Of a stretch of DNA of 64,000 bases, positions 23,787 to 33,899 are shown one piece after another. The translations under genes were made by a program, and so were the position numbers. Under the pieces are notes generated by a model. That model was not told the DNA's origin. It saw only the letters and a program-made list of their open reading frames with translations, and made no database searches. The stretch spans positions 85,278,131 to 85,342,130 of the forward strand of contig CM045763.1 of the NCBI GenBank assembly GCA_025200525.1, written 5' to 3'. The stretch is from Camellia lanceoleosa. Lineage: Eukaryota > Streptophyta > Magnoliopsida > Ericales > Theaceae. The stretch's first letter is position 1, and each line of letters starts with the position of its first letter.

Positions 23787-24894
23787 TGTAACAGAGCCTC
23801 TCTCTCCTCTCTCTCTCTCTCTCTCCCCTCTTCTCTTCTCTTCCTTTTTTGCCTTTCTCTCTCCCTTCTCTTTCTGTCTTTCATCGGTCCCTCTTAGCGC
23901 GTTTGTATTTTTGATTACTTTCTTGCTTTCACTCCTTTTTGTAATTTAAAGACAAAGCGTTTGTGTCTCTTTTGGTTATCCAAGTCCAAAAGGGTGCTCT
24001 CAGTCTCTTTCACACTTCGAAATTCTAAAACCATTGGATGATTTAGGGTTTCACTCCTCTCATACTTCATTTTTGTTTATGTTCTTTTTTTTTTCCTTTT
24101 CTTTTCTTTTTCCCAATTTCGTCCCAGCCTCTGCCAAGAATTAGCCATTAGAGCGGCTAATCAGTAATTTCCTTCTTCATATCTGGTCCTTTTAGCTCAC
24201 TCTGGTTGTGGTCGTGGTTGTGAAGTGTTTTGATAAATCAAAAGTTGTGAAATTTTGTTAGCAATGCCCGTCTGGGTTTTGTTTGTTTGTGTTTTTTGTT
24301 TTGTAAAAAATTAAAACAAAAATGTTTTGTTTCTGGGTTTTGGTGATAAGGGTTTTGTTTTAAAAATGGTGTTGGTTCAAGAATCTAACAGAGCAGCTTT
24401 GGACAGAGATGAATTTGTTAGTCTTGAAATTATAGACATTTTCCATCTTTATGTTTGATCCTTTGAGCTCACTCTGATTGTGGTTGAGAAGTTTTTTGAT
24501 AGATCAAAGGTGGTGAAAATTCTGGGCAATGCCCGTCTGGGTTTTGTTTTTTGTGGTCTGGTAAAAAATGACAACAAAAATGTTTTGTGATTTGTGTTGT
24601 TTTTCCATTTGGGGTTGTGGGTTTTGATGATAAGGGTTTTGTTTACTTTGGGTTTCTTTAAAAATGGCATGGATTCAAGAAAACTGACAGAGCTGCTTTG
24701 GAGAGAGATTAATTGTAATTTGTGCGTCTTGAAGACATTTTCCATTATGTTTTTTGTGCTTTTGGAGATGGGTATTTTGATTTTACTCTAATAAAATCAG
24801 ATTTTGTGAATCTTGTGTTGTTTCTGCTTCTGGGATTCTGGGGTTTTGAGCATTAGGTCTGGGATTTTTTTTTCTGTTGGAGGGGTGGATTAAC
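23787..24894 (+). promoter_or_regulatory. Presumed 5' leader of the WRKY gene
   Basis: A CT-rich tract (23787-23870), common at plant transcription starts, is followed by about 1 kb of T/G-rich, ATG-poor sequence up to the start codon. Much of it could be a 5'-UTR intron: G/T-rich runs are abundant, but I cannot fix the splice sites. It contains a direct duplication (24181-24453 and 24454-24749). Confidence 0.45.
24181..24749. repeat. Two-copy direct duplication in the WRKY leader
   Basis: Copy 1 (24181-24453) and copy 2 (24454-24749) share, in order, agctcactctg, gcaatgcccgtctgggtttt, gataagggttttgttt, aaaaatgg, ttcaagaa, cagagc and acattttcca. They are diverged by substitutions and indels, so the duplication is not recent. 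Confidence 0.75.
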
Positions 24895-27089
24895 ATGGAG
24901 GTTGTTGAAGAAGCCAACAAATCAGCTGTTGAGAGCTGCCATAGAGTTCTTACTCTCTTATGTCACTCTCAAGATCAGGTTCAGAACAAAACCCTAATGG
25001 TAGAAGCTGTATTCAAGTTCAAGAGAGTTGTCTCTCTTCTGAGTGGTAGTCTTGGTCATGGAAGAGTGAGAAAATTGAAGAAATTTAAACCGTCTTTGCC
25101 TCAAAACATTTTCCTAGAAAGTCCAAACCACCAAACAAATTTCCCACCAAAGCCCCTCCAACTACTACCAACTAGTTTCCCTGAAAACCCGATTCCTGAA
25201 ACTGATTCAAAACCTGGAAATCCTCTCCAATTTTCTCAGAAAATTTTTCTTGAAAAGCAAAATTTTCTAGCAAGGCCTTCACAGCGCCATCAGTTCCTTC
25301 AACAACAGATGATGCAAAGACTGCATCTTCATCAGCAGCAACAGATGAAATTTCATGCTGACATGGCTTATGCTAGGTCTAACAACAGTGGCATAAACAT
25401 CAAATTCGATGGCTCTAGTTCCGCACAAACCATGTCGTCCAACAGATCATTCATATCATCCCTAAGCATGGACGGTAGTGCGGCTAGTTTAAATGGGAAT
25501 TCATTCCATTTGATTGGCGTGCCACAAACATCTGATCAGACGTCGCAACAATCCAGGAAGAGGTGCAGTTGCAGGGGGGAAGATGGGACTGTGACGAAAT
25601 GTGTGAGCAGTGGTAAATGTCATTGCTCAAAGAGGAGGTCAGTGTTGAATCCTCTGATTTGGTGTACTCGATTAGATGAGTCTTGTTAGTCTTAGTTTTG
25701 AGTTGATTTTGTGTTTGGTTACTAGGAAACTGAGGGTGAAGAGATCTATTAAGGTGCCTGCCATCAGTAACAAAGTTGCAGATATTCCTCCTGATGAGTA
25801 CTCATGGAGGAAGTATGGGCAGAAGCCTATCAAAGGTTCACCACATCCTAGGTATATCTAATTTGAAACTAAAGACTGTTTGAACATACTTGAATTGTTA
25901 GTCCCAGTTTGAGCTTCATGTCCAATTCATATCTGTTCCATTATAGTTGCTTTGTATAGTTTGACATAAGCCCTTCATATTATACTAAAAAAGGGCAATC
26001 CAGTGCTTGATGCTTGCTCTAAAATAAGGTCTAGGAGCACAAGCCTTACGGTGGGCCAAGTATACGAGCTTGTCTAATTTTCAGTAGTTGTTGAACTTGG
26101 CTAAACATTGGATTTATGATTAAATTACCTGTTAGCTCTACACACGTCATTCCTATTCAGTATCATTTACTAGTTAGTTGAATCGAACCTTAGTTTGCTT
26201 GAATCATGTCCCACAACTCCTAGGAGGTTTCCATGGCAGCAGGGGCAGTTTTATATTATCTAAGAAAAATTCTAAGCATACAGATTTTTTATACGGAATC
26301 CTCATAACATATGATAACCATGGAAATTTTAAGATTGTTTGAAAATTTGAACATTTCCTATATGTAAAAATGTTAACAAATCTTATGCTACATAAGGTTT
26401 GAAATTGATGTTATGACCAAATTTCAAAACCCTGCTAAGGGGTTATTTGGTACATTTTCTTGCAAGTTAAGAGCTGATAATAAAAAAACAAAAGCTAAAA
26501 GCATCTCTTTCAGAGCTTCCCAGTAATCGGTTTTTTTCAACTTATGTAAGCTACTTTTGTCTTATAATCTGCAAGCAGAAGTTATACCAAATACTTTGGC
26601 ACAAATTCTCAAAATAAAAAAATAAGAATAGACGTTTTAAGCAGGATGCACCAAATGGGACCTAAGTCTCTAAACAATCATCATTTTCCTAAAAGGAGTT
26701 AATCACACAAAAATGCTACAAGGGTGTTGTCCAGACAGCTCCATTTCTTCTCTAGGTAATGTGAATTGGAGGTGGCTTCTTCTTTATTTGATTTTCTTAA
26801 CGATGTTGTATTTGTAGTTTATCTTTCTTAGTTTTCATTTTTATCAAATCAAGATGCTTGCAGGTTTGCTTCTTTGCTGATAATACGAAATTTAAGTTAC
26901 ATTTTAAACCTGTCCAATCTGATTATGAAGCTCATATGCAGGGGGTACTATAAATGTAGCAGTGTGAGAGGCTGCCCAGCGAGGAAACATGTTGAGAGAT
27001 GCTTGGACGATCCTTCAATGCTTATTGTCACATATGAAGGTGAGCATAACCATTCTAGGTTAGTACTGTCACAATCTGCCCATACATAA
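24895..27089 (+). CDS. WRKY: WRKY transcription factor, group IId (WRKY21/39/74-like), three exons
   Basis: Exons are 24895-25637, 25726-25851 and 26942-27089, with GT-AG introns of 88 and 1090 bp. They join to 338 codons. The start [19 protein letters not shown] matches the N-terminus typical of the WRKY21/39/74 branch. Residues about 43-66 ([20 protein letters not shown]) are the C-motif/HARF-like calmodulin-binding segment of group IId. A Gln/Asn-rich middle follows. Residues 222-248 are the Cys/His-rich plant zinc cluster, running into basic KLRVKR. WRKYGQK is at 275-281. The zinc ligands are C295, C301, H325 and H327 (C-X5-C-X23-H-X-H). Intron 2 splits the PR/GYYKC junction, the conserved WRKY-domain intron site. 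The protein is expected in the nucleus, binding W-box (TTGACY) promoters in stress and defence responses. All key residues are present and no defect was seen. The product ends shortly after HNHSRL, as usual for this group. An upstream in-frame TTG at 24877 is not needed. Confidence 0.93.
26438..26663. mobile_element. MITE-like insertion in WRKY intron 2
   Basis: The edges aggggttatttggta and caccaaatgggacct are imperfect inverted repeats about 225 bp apart. The interior has inverted aagctaaaag/cttatgtaagctacttt words, a hAT-MITE-like layout. No target duplication was identified. Confidence 0.45.
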
Positions 27090-28787
27090 AAGCTTTGTTG
27101 AAATCTGTATTGCATGTAACTAAGAGATTCCGACTTGAGTTGTTCTAAAACAATTAAACATGGTTGATGTTCAGTAGTGAATTAGTCCTGTATATAGTAT
27201 AGGCTTCTCGGGTGGATTTGAGCCATAGTCGGATAGAATTTTAAGGTTTTATATAGAAAGTGGTTGAAAATTGTAAAATTTTCTCATCCCTGAAACCTAA
27301 GTTTATGTCTTGTTTGTTGTCGTTTTCGGCTATTAATGTAACATCATTAGCATGACTTTTGACATATTCATCTTATTATGGATTTTGGCTATCAAGTTTA
27401 ATCTTTAAGATGTTGAAACTTGAATTTAGTTGTTTATTGTATATACTAGATTGAAAAGATGTCCTCCCATGCCTAAATTCGTTAGGTTTGTGGAGCTTGA
27501 TTAGTATTGTATATTTTACCACAGTCGTGAATTCAACTTGGGGTGTTGTGAGAAATTTGTTGATATAAACCTTAACGGAAAAATATTAGCGTCTACATAA
27601 ACAATCGTATCGTACTATTTGCTTCTTTCAATATAATGAAACTAATGTGAGCCGTAAAAATATATATTTTGCTGAATTATGTAAATTTGTGTGTTCTCAA
27701 GCCATTTCCATGGATGAGTATAGCAATGAATATTCTCGAAGTGGGATGGAATTCATATTGTACCACTAGTTGTTGCCTCTGCCAAGTGGAGGGAGAGGAG
27801 ACCATGGAGGGATTGTTTGGAAAGTCTAGTAGTCCTTCCACAAGAAAATGTCATGAAATTTTAATATACCAATTAAAGATGTGATTTTGGGGTTGGAGCA
27901 ATTGGATTCCACCTAATTGGCTAGCTTGTCACATCTTGTCTTACTTTGATCATCTTGAGCATAAAAACAAGGGATTGAGAAATGACATCATCACACCACA
28001 CAATGATGTAATCATGTGGTTTTGGATTTCATATTCAAAAGTCACTCCCAATAGTTGGATTTAGATTAGGAAAAAATTGGGGGAAATTACACAAATCAGT
28101 TTAGTTTTTACAAAATATTGAGAGATTAATGGGGGGAAAATGAGGTTATTTTTTGCCAAGTGAAGTGATTTTTATGATCTTACTTATCATATCATATAAT
28201 ATAATTGACTCAAGCTCATGATCTAACTTGAATCTGATATCATTTATTAGATTGACTTCTGCTATTTTTTCTAAAATCAATTGGTGTTAGAGAATGTTTT
28301 ACTTATATTTTTTTTAGAACACTGTATACACAATAATAACCATACTCATATAAATTTATGTATATATATATATTATATTTTGGATATGATACCCAAAAAA
28401 TACTATTGTTTGTACTGTAGTTGGAACATGTATTTTTATTAACTGATCAACTGTACTTATGATATATGGCTAGCAGTGCGGTAGTTTTTGAGGAAGACTA
28501 GATTCATGAAAAATTACCAAAATAGTAAATTTGAGTTGAATTCAAATTTTAATTCCACTGCTAATTTTTTTATTTTTCACTAGTTAAAATATAAAAAGGT
28601 ATCTTCTTTATTTTACCTAACCATTATTTTATAGGGAAAATTACACCACAGTTGTGTCAGCAAAAGTTAATTACAAATAAATGGAAACATTATAAATATT
28701 AATAATTAAAATTATAAATTTTACCATGAATTTGTAATAAATGTTTATTGCCACCACTGACCAGTGATTTTTCCTATTTTATATATG
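27090..28787. other. WRKY 3' flank and AT-rich spacer
   Basis: The start must contain the WRKY 3' UTR, but no clear polyadenylation site was singled out. No other gene is recognisable. Confidence 0.4.
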
Positions 28788-29006
28788 GGGCAAATTACAT
28801 ATACCCCCTCAGGGTTTAGCAAAATTACAGATACCTCTCTGAAGTTTGAGAAATTACAGATATCCTCCTGAAGGTACTATTTGCATAACAAATTAGGGAG
28901 CAAATTGTTATGAAAATATAAACCTCAGGAAGATATCTGTAATTTTTGAAATCTCAAGAGTATCTATAATTTAGCTAAACCTCGAAGGAGGTATATATAA
29001 TTTGCC
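28788..29006. mobile_element. Mutator-like MITE with 11-bp flanking duplication
   Basis: The left end ggcaaattacatatacc and the right end ggtatatataatttgcc are inverted. Inner acagatacctctctgaag and cctcaggaagatatctgtaa words also pair. The 11-mer ttttatatatg lies just before (28777-28787) and just after (29007-29017) the element. Confidence 0.7.
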
Positions 29007-29841
29007 TTTTATATATGTATTCTAATGCTACCTTTTGTTTTACTTATCTATAAGTCTTCCAAAAAAAAAAAAGTCAAAATTGGAGTCTTGTAGGTCAATT
29101 AATCAACAAAACAAAAAAAATTTAAAAAAAGGGAAAAATCATAAAATTGATGCGTTAGACAATAGAATTTGTCTTAAAATTTGGCATATGTCGCAGTGAG
29201 TTTTGTTCCTTGGGTTGGGTTGTTTCCCTTTACCCTATCAAATTTGAGACAATTCTGAACTTATTTGATAAAATGACAATTTTACCTCTGACTTCACTTG
29301 TGGTCCGGCTTTAACTCTTGTTGCTCCCAAGAATCTAAAAACACCTCAGGTGCATGTTGTGCATCAAAACACCTCCATTTTTTGGATTGTAGCTATTTCC
29401 CATTATTGTATGTATTATTTATTTGTTTGACTGAAAGGCAAGTAGAAAGAACCTAAGCAAAATAAAGTAGCAATTCTTGATTGATTAATGCCAAAGGACA
29501 TATATTCTTCACCCTCAAATATCAATTTGGTGCTAGAATATTCTTCCAATTTTCAAGTGTTACACATTCCTTTGTTCAAGTTGTGATGGGTTTGTTGTTT
29601 ATGAGAGAGTGGATGATTGCTTTGGTCATTTTCATCCACAGTTGGTTGTTTGATCCAATTCCAAAGTTAAGAATCATTAATCAATCTTGAGCCATAAGTG
29701 TGTGGGGTAAAAATTCGACTGACACATGCTAATGGAGAGATTTACAGAGAGATGAGCAACATTGTTTTGGATCTACAAAAATAGAATATTGTTATTGGTA
29801 TCTGACTTGTGGATGTAAGTTAGAGGCACTCTGATAATTAT
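29007..29841. other. AT-rich spacer
   Basis: No gene or element recognised. Confidence 0.4.
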
Positions 29842-30053
29842 GATTTTATTTGAGAAGTTGGTTATTTTAGTTGACTATTTTAATCTGGTTAAAAAAAGTT
29901 GGGTTTGGAAAGTTGGTTGACTTTTTTTTTTTTTTTTTTTTGTACTTAATTTGATGGTTATGAAAAAAAATTGAAATAATTTGTTTTATTAATTATTTTA
30001 ACTTATTTTATTTTTTAAAGAATTATTTTAGCCAAACTCTCCTCCCAAACAGG
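29842..30053. mobile_element. MITE family B, copy 5
   Basis: Left ttttatttgagaagttggtt, right actctcctcccaaacaggac. Internal ggttaaaaaaagttgggttt is typical. The centre holds a long T-run. Confidence 0.55.
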
Positions 30054-30078
30054 ACCATGTCAATGATGGTGTTTCAGA

Positions 30079-30357
30079 GTTTGGTTTGTGTTTCTGAAAA
30101 AAATTTCAGAAATTTTCTCTACAAACAAATTTCAGAAATTTTCTTTACCAAACAAATTTTTCCAAAAAAATTTCCCAAAACACACAAACCAAACAAGTTT
30201 TCCAAACAAATCTCTCTCACACACACATTAAATCAATCACTTTTTCCAAAACTCTCTCTCAAAACAATTTTTCAAAACAAATTTCCCAAAAAACCAAACC
30301 AAACATGTTTTCGTACTTTTTATCTCTAAAACGCATCTCTCAAACACAAACCAAACA
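30079..30357. mobile_element. MITE with GTTTGGTTTGTGTTT termini
   Basis: The left end agtttggtttgtgtttctga and the right end ctctcaaacacaaaccaaac are inverted. The interior is full of aaacaaattttccaaaa words and has no gene. Confidence 0.55.
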
Positions 30358-30832
30358 TACCCGAGGTATACCGCTTTTTTTCAAGAGTTGTTTTCCTTTA
30401 TAGTGGTAGATGTCTTACCCTGTTTTGATAATTTGGTGGGCTTCTCGATTGGGAAAAGCCCATTATACACTATTCTCGTATGTGAATTTTCCTCCCACGC
30501 CATCTATTTTTTGGATCAAGAATGACAACTTGGTTTGGTGATGTTAGATATGACAATGATTTCTCTTGAATCTGGGTCTGGGTTGAAGAGTCCAATCTAA
30601 ACTCTCAAATTATATCTAAGGAATTAATTGTCACAATTGTCCAAACCATTGCCTCAACAAGAATTGCCATTGTAAATGCTGTGATTATAATTTATCTTCA
30701 TTTTGACCTAGTGGCGGCCATGGCACTTGTAGTCCAACCTAACCCGACATTTTTAAAGTTTGGGATAAATATTTGTTCCACAAAATTGGGAGATTCTATT
30801 TGAATTCAAAATTTGTCGGTACATCCGATTTA

Positions 30833-30972
30833 AGGCCTTGTTTGGCATAACCTACATAATCCATCTTTTTATCTTTTTATCTTTTTTCCATCACATCACC
30901 TCTCTACTTTTCTGCACATCTTTTCGTAAAAAGACAAAAAGTACACTTTTTTAGGACACCCCAAACCAACCC
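30833..30972. mobile_element. MITE family A, copy 2
   Basis: The left end is ggccttgtttggcata. The right end aaagtacacttttttaggac, continuing to the word ccaaaccaaccctaa, matches inverted the fragment at 7935. Confidence 0.5.
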
Positions 30973-32218
30973 TAAATTCATAAAGTTTAATTCCTATTAG
31001 ATCTTAATATAAATTTACTAATAAAGACAATACATATTAAATCTTAAAATAATTTTTTTTCCCTCATAGTACACCCTAATCAGTTATTTCTATTCAAATC
31101 TTTATATGTTATTTCCCAAGAGATCAAAGTTAATTATTTATTTATTTTTTTTCTTCCAAAACTCCAATCCACCCTACTAAAACTCACCATTATTATCAAC
31201 ATCATTATTTTTTATTATTTTGAAACCTTAAATCTTAGAAGAAAATTTGAACAAAATCAAATAGTGGATGAGAGTAATAATCAAAATAATTTTTTGAAGC
31301 AACCCATTAAAAAGGAGGTAAGTATTCATATAAAGGGGTTTCACAATTTTTGTAAAGTAGCCATCAATTATTTTCTATCAGCACTGCTTCCGACCCCCAG
31401 TGACGTGGCGCGCTGCCATTCGCTGAAACAAAAAAAAAAAAATAGTTTTTTTTTTGGACCAATCACGAGTCTACACGCACGACCCCTAGTGACCCCCACT
31501 GGGGGGTCTTAGGCATTTTTCATTTTCTATATCAGTTTTTGATATAAATTAAAGAGCCTAGTAATTATATTAACAATAACATATTATTAAAGTTGTTCTT
31601 ATTTTGTCATTTAAATAATACATTATTTGATAACTACTCTTTCTTGTTAGTGCATGATGCTTATGTACTTATAAGTTTGGTTTTTACTTTTTCACGAGTA
31701 TTCTTGTGGATAATTTATAATGAATTTTTTTTATTTTTGTATTGAAAAGTTTTATAATGCTTATATAAAAGTTTGATTTTTTATTTCAGTATTTTAAATA
31801 CTTATGTGCTTATAAGTTTTTTTTTCTTCTTTTTTTTTTTGTATTTGAAAATTATTTTTTGTATTGAAAAGTTTTTGAAATAATTTAGTTTATTTAGTTT
31901 ATTTATTATTTGGGTTTACCTTGAGGGTAATTTAGAAAAAATAATAGGGTGTAATGAAAGTAAAATAAAATTTTAAATAATTAACTAAAGTATACTTAAA
32001 AATTAAGAGTACTTAATAATTTTTTGAGTGTAAATAGAATCCCCAAATTTTGAACTTATTTAATTTTTAAGCCCATTAATGTCCTACTTTCAATTAATTA
32101 TTAAAAGGGCCCAACACAATTGATTTAATAACTTTCTGAAACAAAATGTATATTGGGTTAAATGAATGGTATTGAGATTTGAAAGTTCATTTAAAATCAA
32201 AATTGGGATGACACATGG
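30973..32218. other. AT-rich spacer with a short GC-rich island
   Basis: No gene seen. A GC-richer patch at 31385-31512 contains gacccccagtgac and an inverted-like gtgacccccactggggg. The ORF across it is unconvincing. Confidence 0.35.
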
Positions 32219-32446
32219 TTTTGTTTGGGAAGAAGATTGGCTAAAATAGCTCATTAAAACATAAAATAGGTTAAAATAGTCAATAAGACAAAATATTAAC
32301 CATAATTATTTCACTTTTTCTCTCACAACCATCAAATTAACTAAAAAAAGGCCAACTAACTTTCCAAATATAACTTTTTTGGCTAGGCTAAAATAGTAAA
32401 AAAAAAAACTATATAACTAACTAAAATAACCAACTTGCCAAATAAG
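32219..32446. mobile_element. MITE family B, copy 6
   Basis: Left ttttgtttgggaagaagatt, right caacttgccaaataag. Internal ggctaaaatagctcat and ggctaggctaaaatag match the family. Confidence 0.6.
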
Positions 32447-32907
32447 AGCAATGTTAGGCAGTCCAAACTTAGCCCAATCATATATGACTTATGAAGTTAT
32501 TTCTGACCCTTTCTCTAATGATATTAATTAGAGCTGCTAGCGGGCTGATTTTGCGTGAGTGCGGCTCGGGTGCAGATAATGAAAAATGGACCCGCAATTG
32601 CCTGAATTGCTGGTGGGATAATCGGTTATGCGGGTGAGTGCTGATCGGTTGAGCGAGTTGGGCTTATACTTTTTTCATGTTTTTTGGGCTTCTTTTTTTG
32701 GATTTTTTTTTTTTTTTTGGTGGACTTATCTACTATCATATATTTTGATTTAATAGGCCAAAACATACATATATATGATATTATAATATTATGGGTTTTT
32801 TACGGGCCAGTCCCATTTGGAAGGGTTATTATCCAACAGGTCCTGAATAGATACTTTTTTACCTCTAAGTCCTGAACATTTTTATTTATCTCGTTTTTGC
32901 CCTCAAG

Positions 32908-33295
32908 TTTTCATTCTCAGATTCAGATCTGGAGATGAAGAAGAAAAAAAAAGCTCTCTCTGCACATCTCTCTCAATCACACCATGAGTGGTCTGATCGA
33001 AGAAGAAGAAGCTCTCTCTACACATCTCTCGGCCACCATGAGTGGTCTGATTGAAGAAGAAGATCTGCCATCATCGCTGGTGCATTCAAGGAGAATAAAA
33101 GTTTTCATTCTCAGATTCAGATCTGGAGATGAAGAAGAAAAAAAAAGCTCTCTCTGCACATCTCTCTCAATCACACCATGAGTGGTCTGATCGAAGAAGA
33201 AGAAGCTCTCTCTACACATCTCTCTCAGCCACACCATGAGTGGTCTGATTGAAGAAGAAGATCTGCCATCATCGCTGGTGCATTCAAGGAGAATG
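32908..33295. repeat. Two-copy 194-bp tandem duplication
   Basis: The block from ttttcattctcagattcaga to gcattcaaggagaat is present at 32908-33101 and again at 33102-33295, with few differences. Each unit also holds two internal copies of the gaagaagctctctctacacatctc/ccatgagtggtctgat words. It gives open frames on both strands. It could be a first exon or 5' UTR of an unrecognised gene, but no domain is visible. Confidence 0.75.
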
Positions 33296-33420
33296 AAAAC
33301 TACGAAGTCTAGATTCAAGGTCGCCGATTGCCCTAGCAAGCGAACCAGTTCCTAATCCATTTCATTTTCCCTTTCCTTTCATCTCTCTCTCTCTAAATCG
33401 ATCTATCTCTATAGATTCAC

Positions 33421-33452
<32 letters not shown>
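33421..33452. repeat. (AT)n(GT)n microsatellite
   Basis: A run of about 7 AT units passes into about 9 GT units. Confidence 0.85.
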
Positions 33453-33515
33453 TTTTAAATCGTTGTTTGTTTGTTGCTAATGGAGATTGTTAATTTTGAT
33501 CATCAAAGTGTTTTT

Positions 33516-33890
33516 CAGTGATAAATTTGTTTAAATCAGTGATAAATTTGTTTAAACTAGTGATAAATCAGTGATAAATTTGTTTAAACCAGTGATTAAT
33601 TTGTTTAAACGAGCGATAAATTTATTTAAATCAGTGATAAATTTGTTCAAACTAGTGATAAGTTTGTTTTTGTGAATTTATCACTGTTTAAACCAATAAT
33701 TAGTTTGTTTTTGTGAATTTATCACTGAAATTTGTCATTGTTTAAATCGGTGATAAGTTTGTTTTTGTGAATTTATCACTGTTTAAACCAATAATAAGTT
33801 TATTTTTGTGAATTTTTGAGTTATAGTGTTGAGTATAAGGGTAAAAGTAGAAAACGCTTTTTGAACCAGTGATAAATTTATCACTGTTGA
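33516..33890. repeat. Degenerate tandem array of cagtgataaatttgtttaaa
   Basis: About ten to twelve units of roughly 21-36 bp are built from cagtgataaatttgtttaaa. Some units are inverted or extended with gtttttgtgaatttatcactg, which can form hairpins. Non-coding. Confidence 0.7.
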
Positions 33891-33899
33891 ATATTTTGT

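Noticed and set aside
31264..31512. 82-aa plus-strand ORF
   Set aside because: It has no recognisable motif, crosses a poly-A run and overlaps GC-rich repeat-like sequence.
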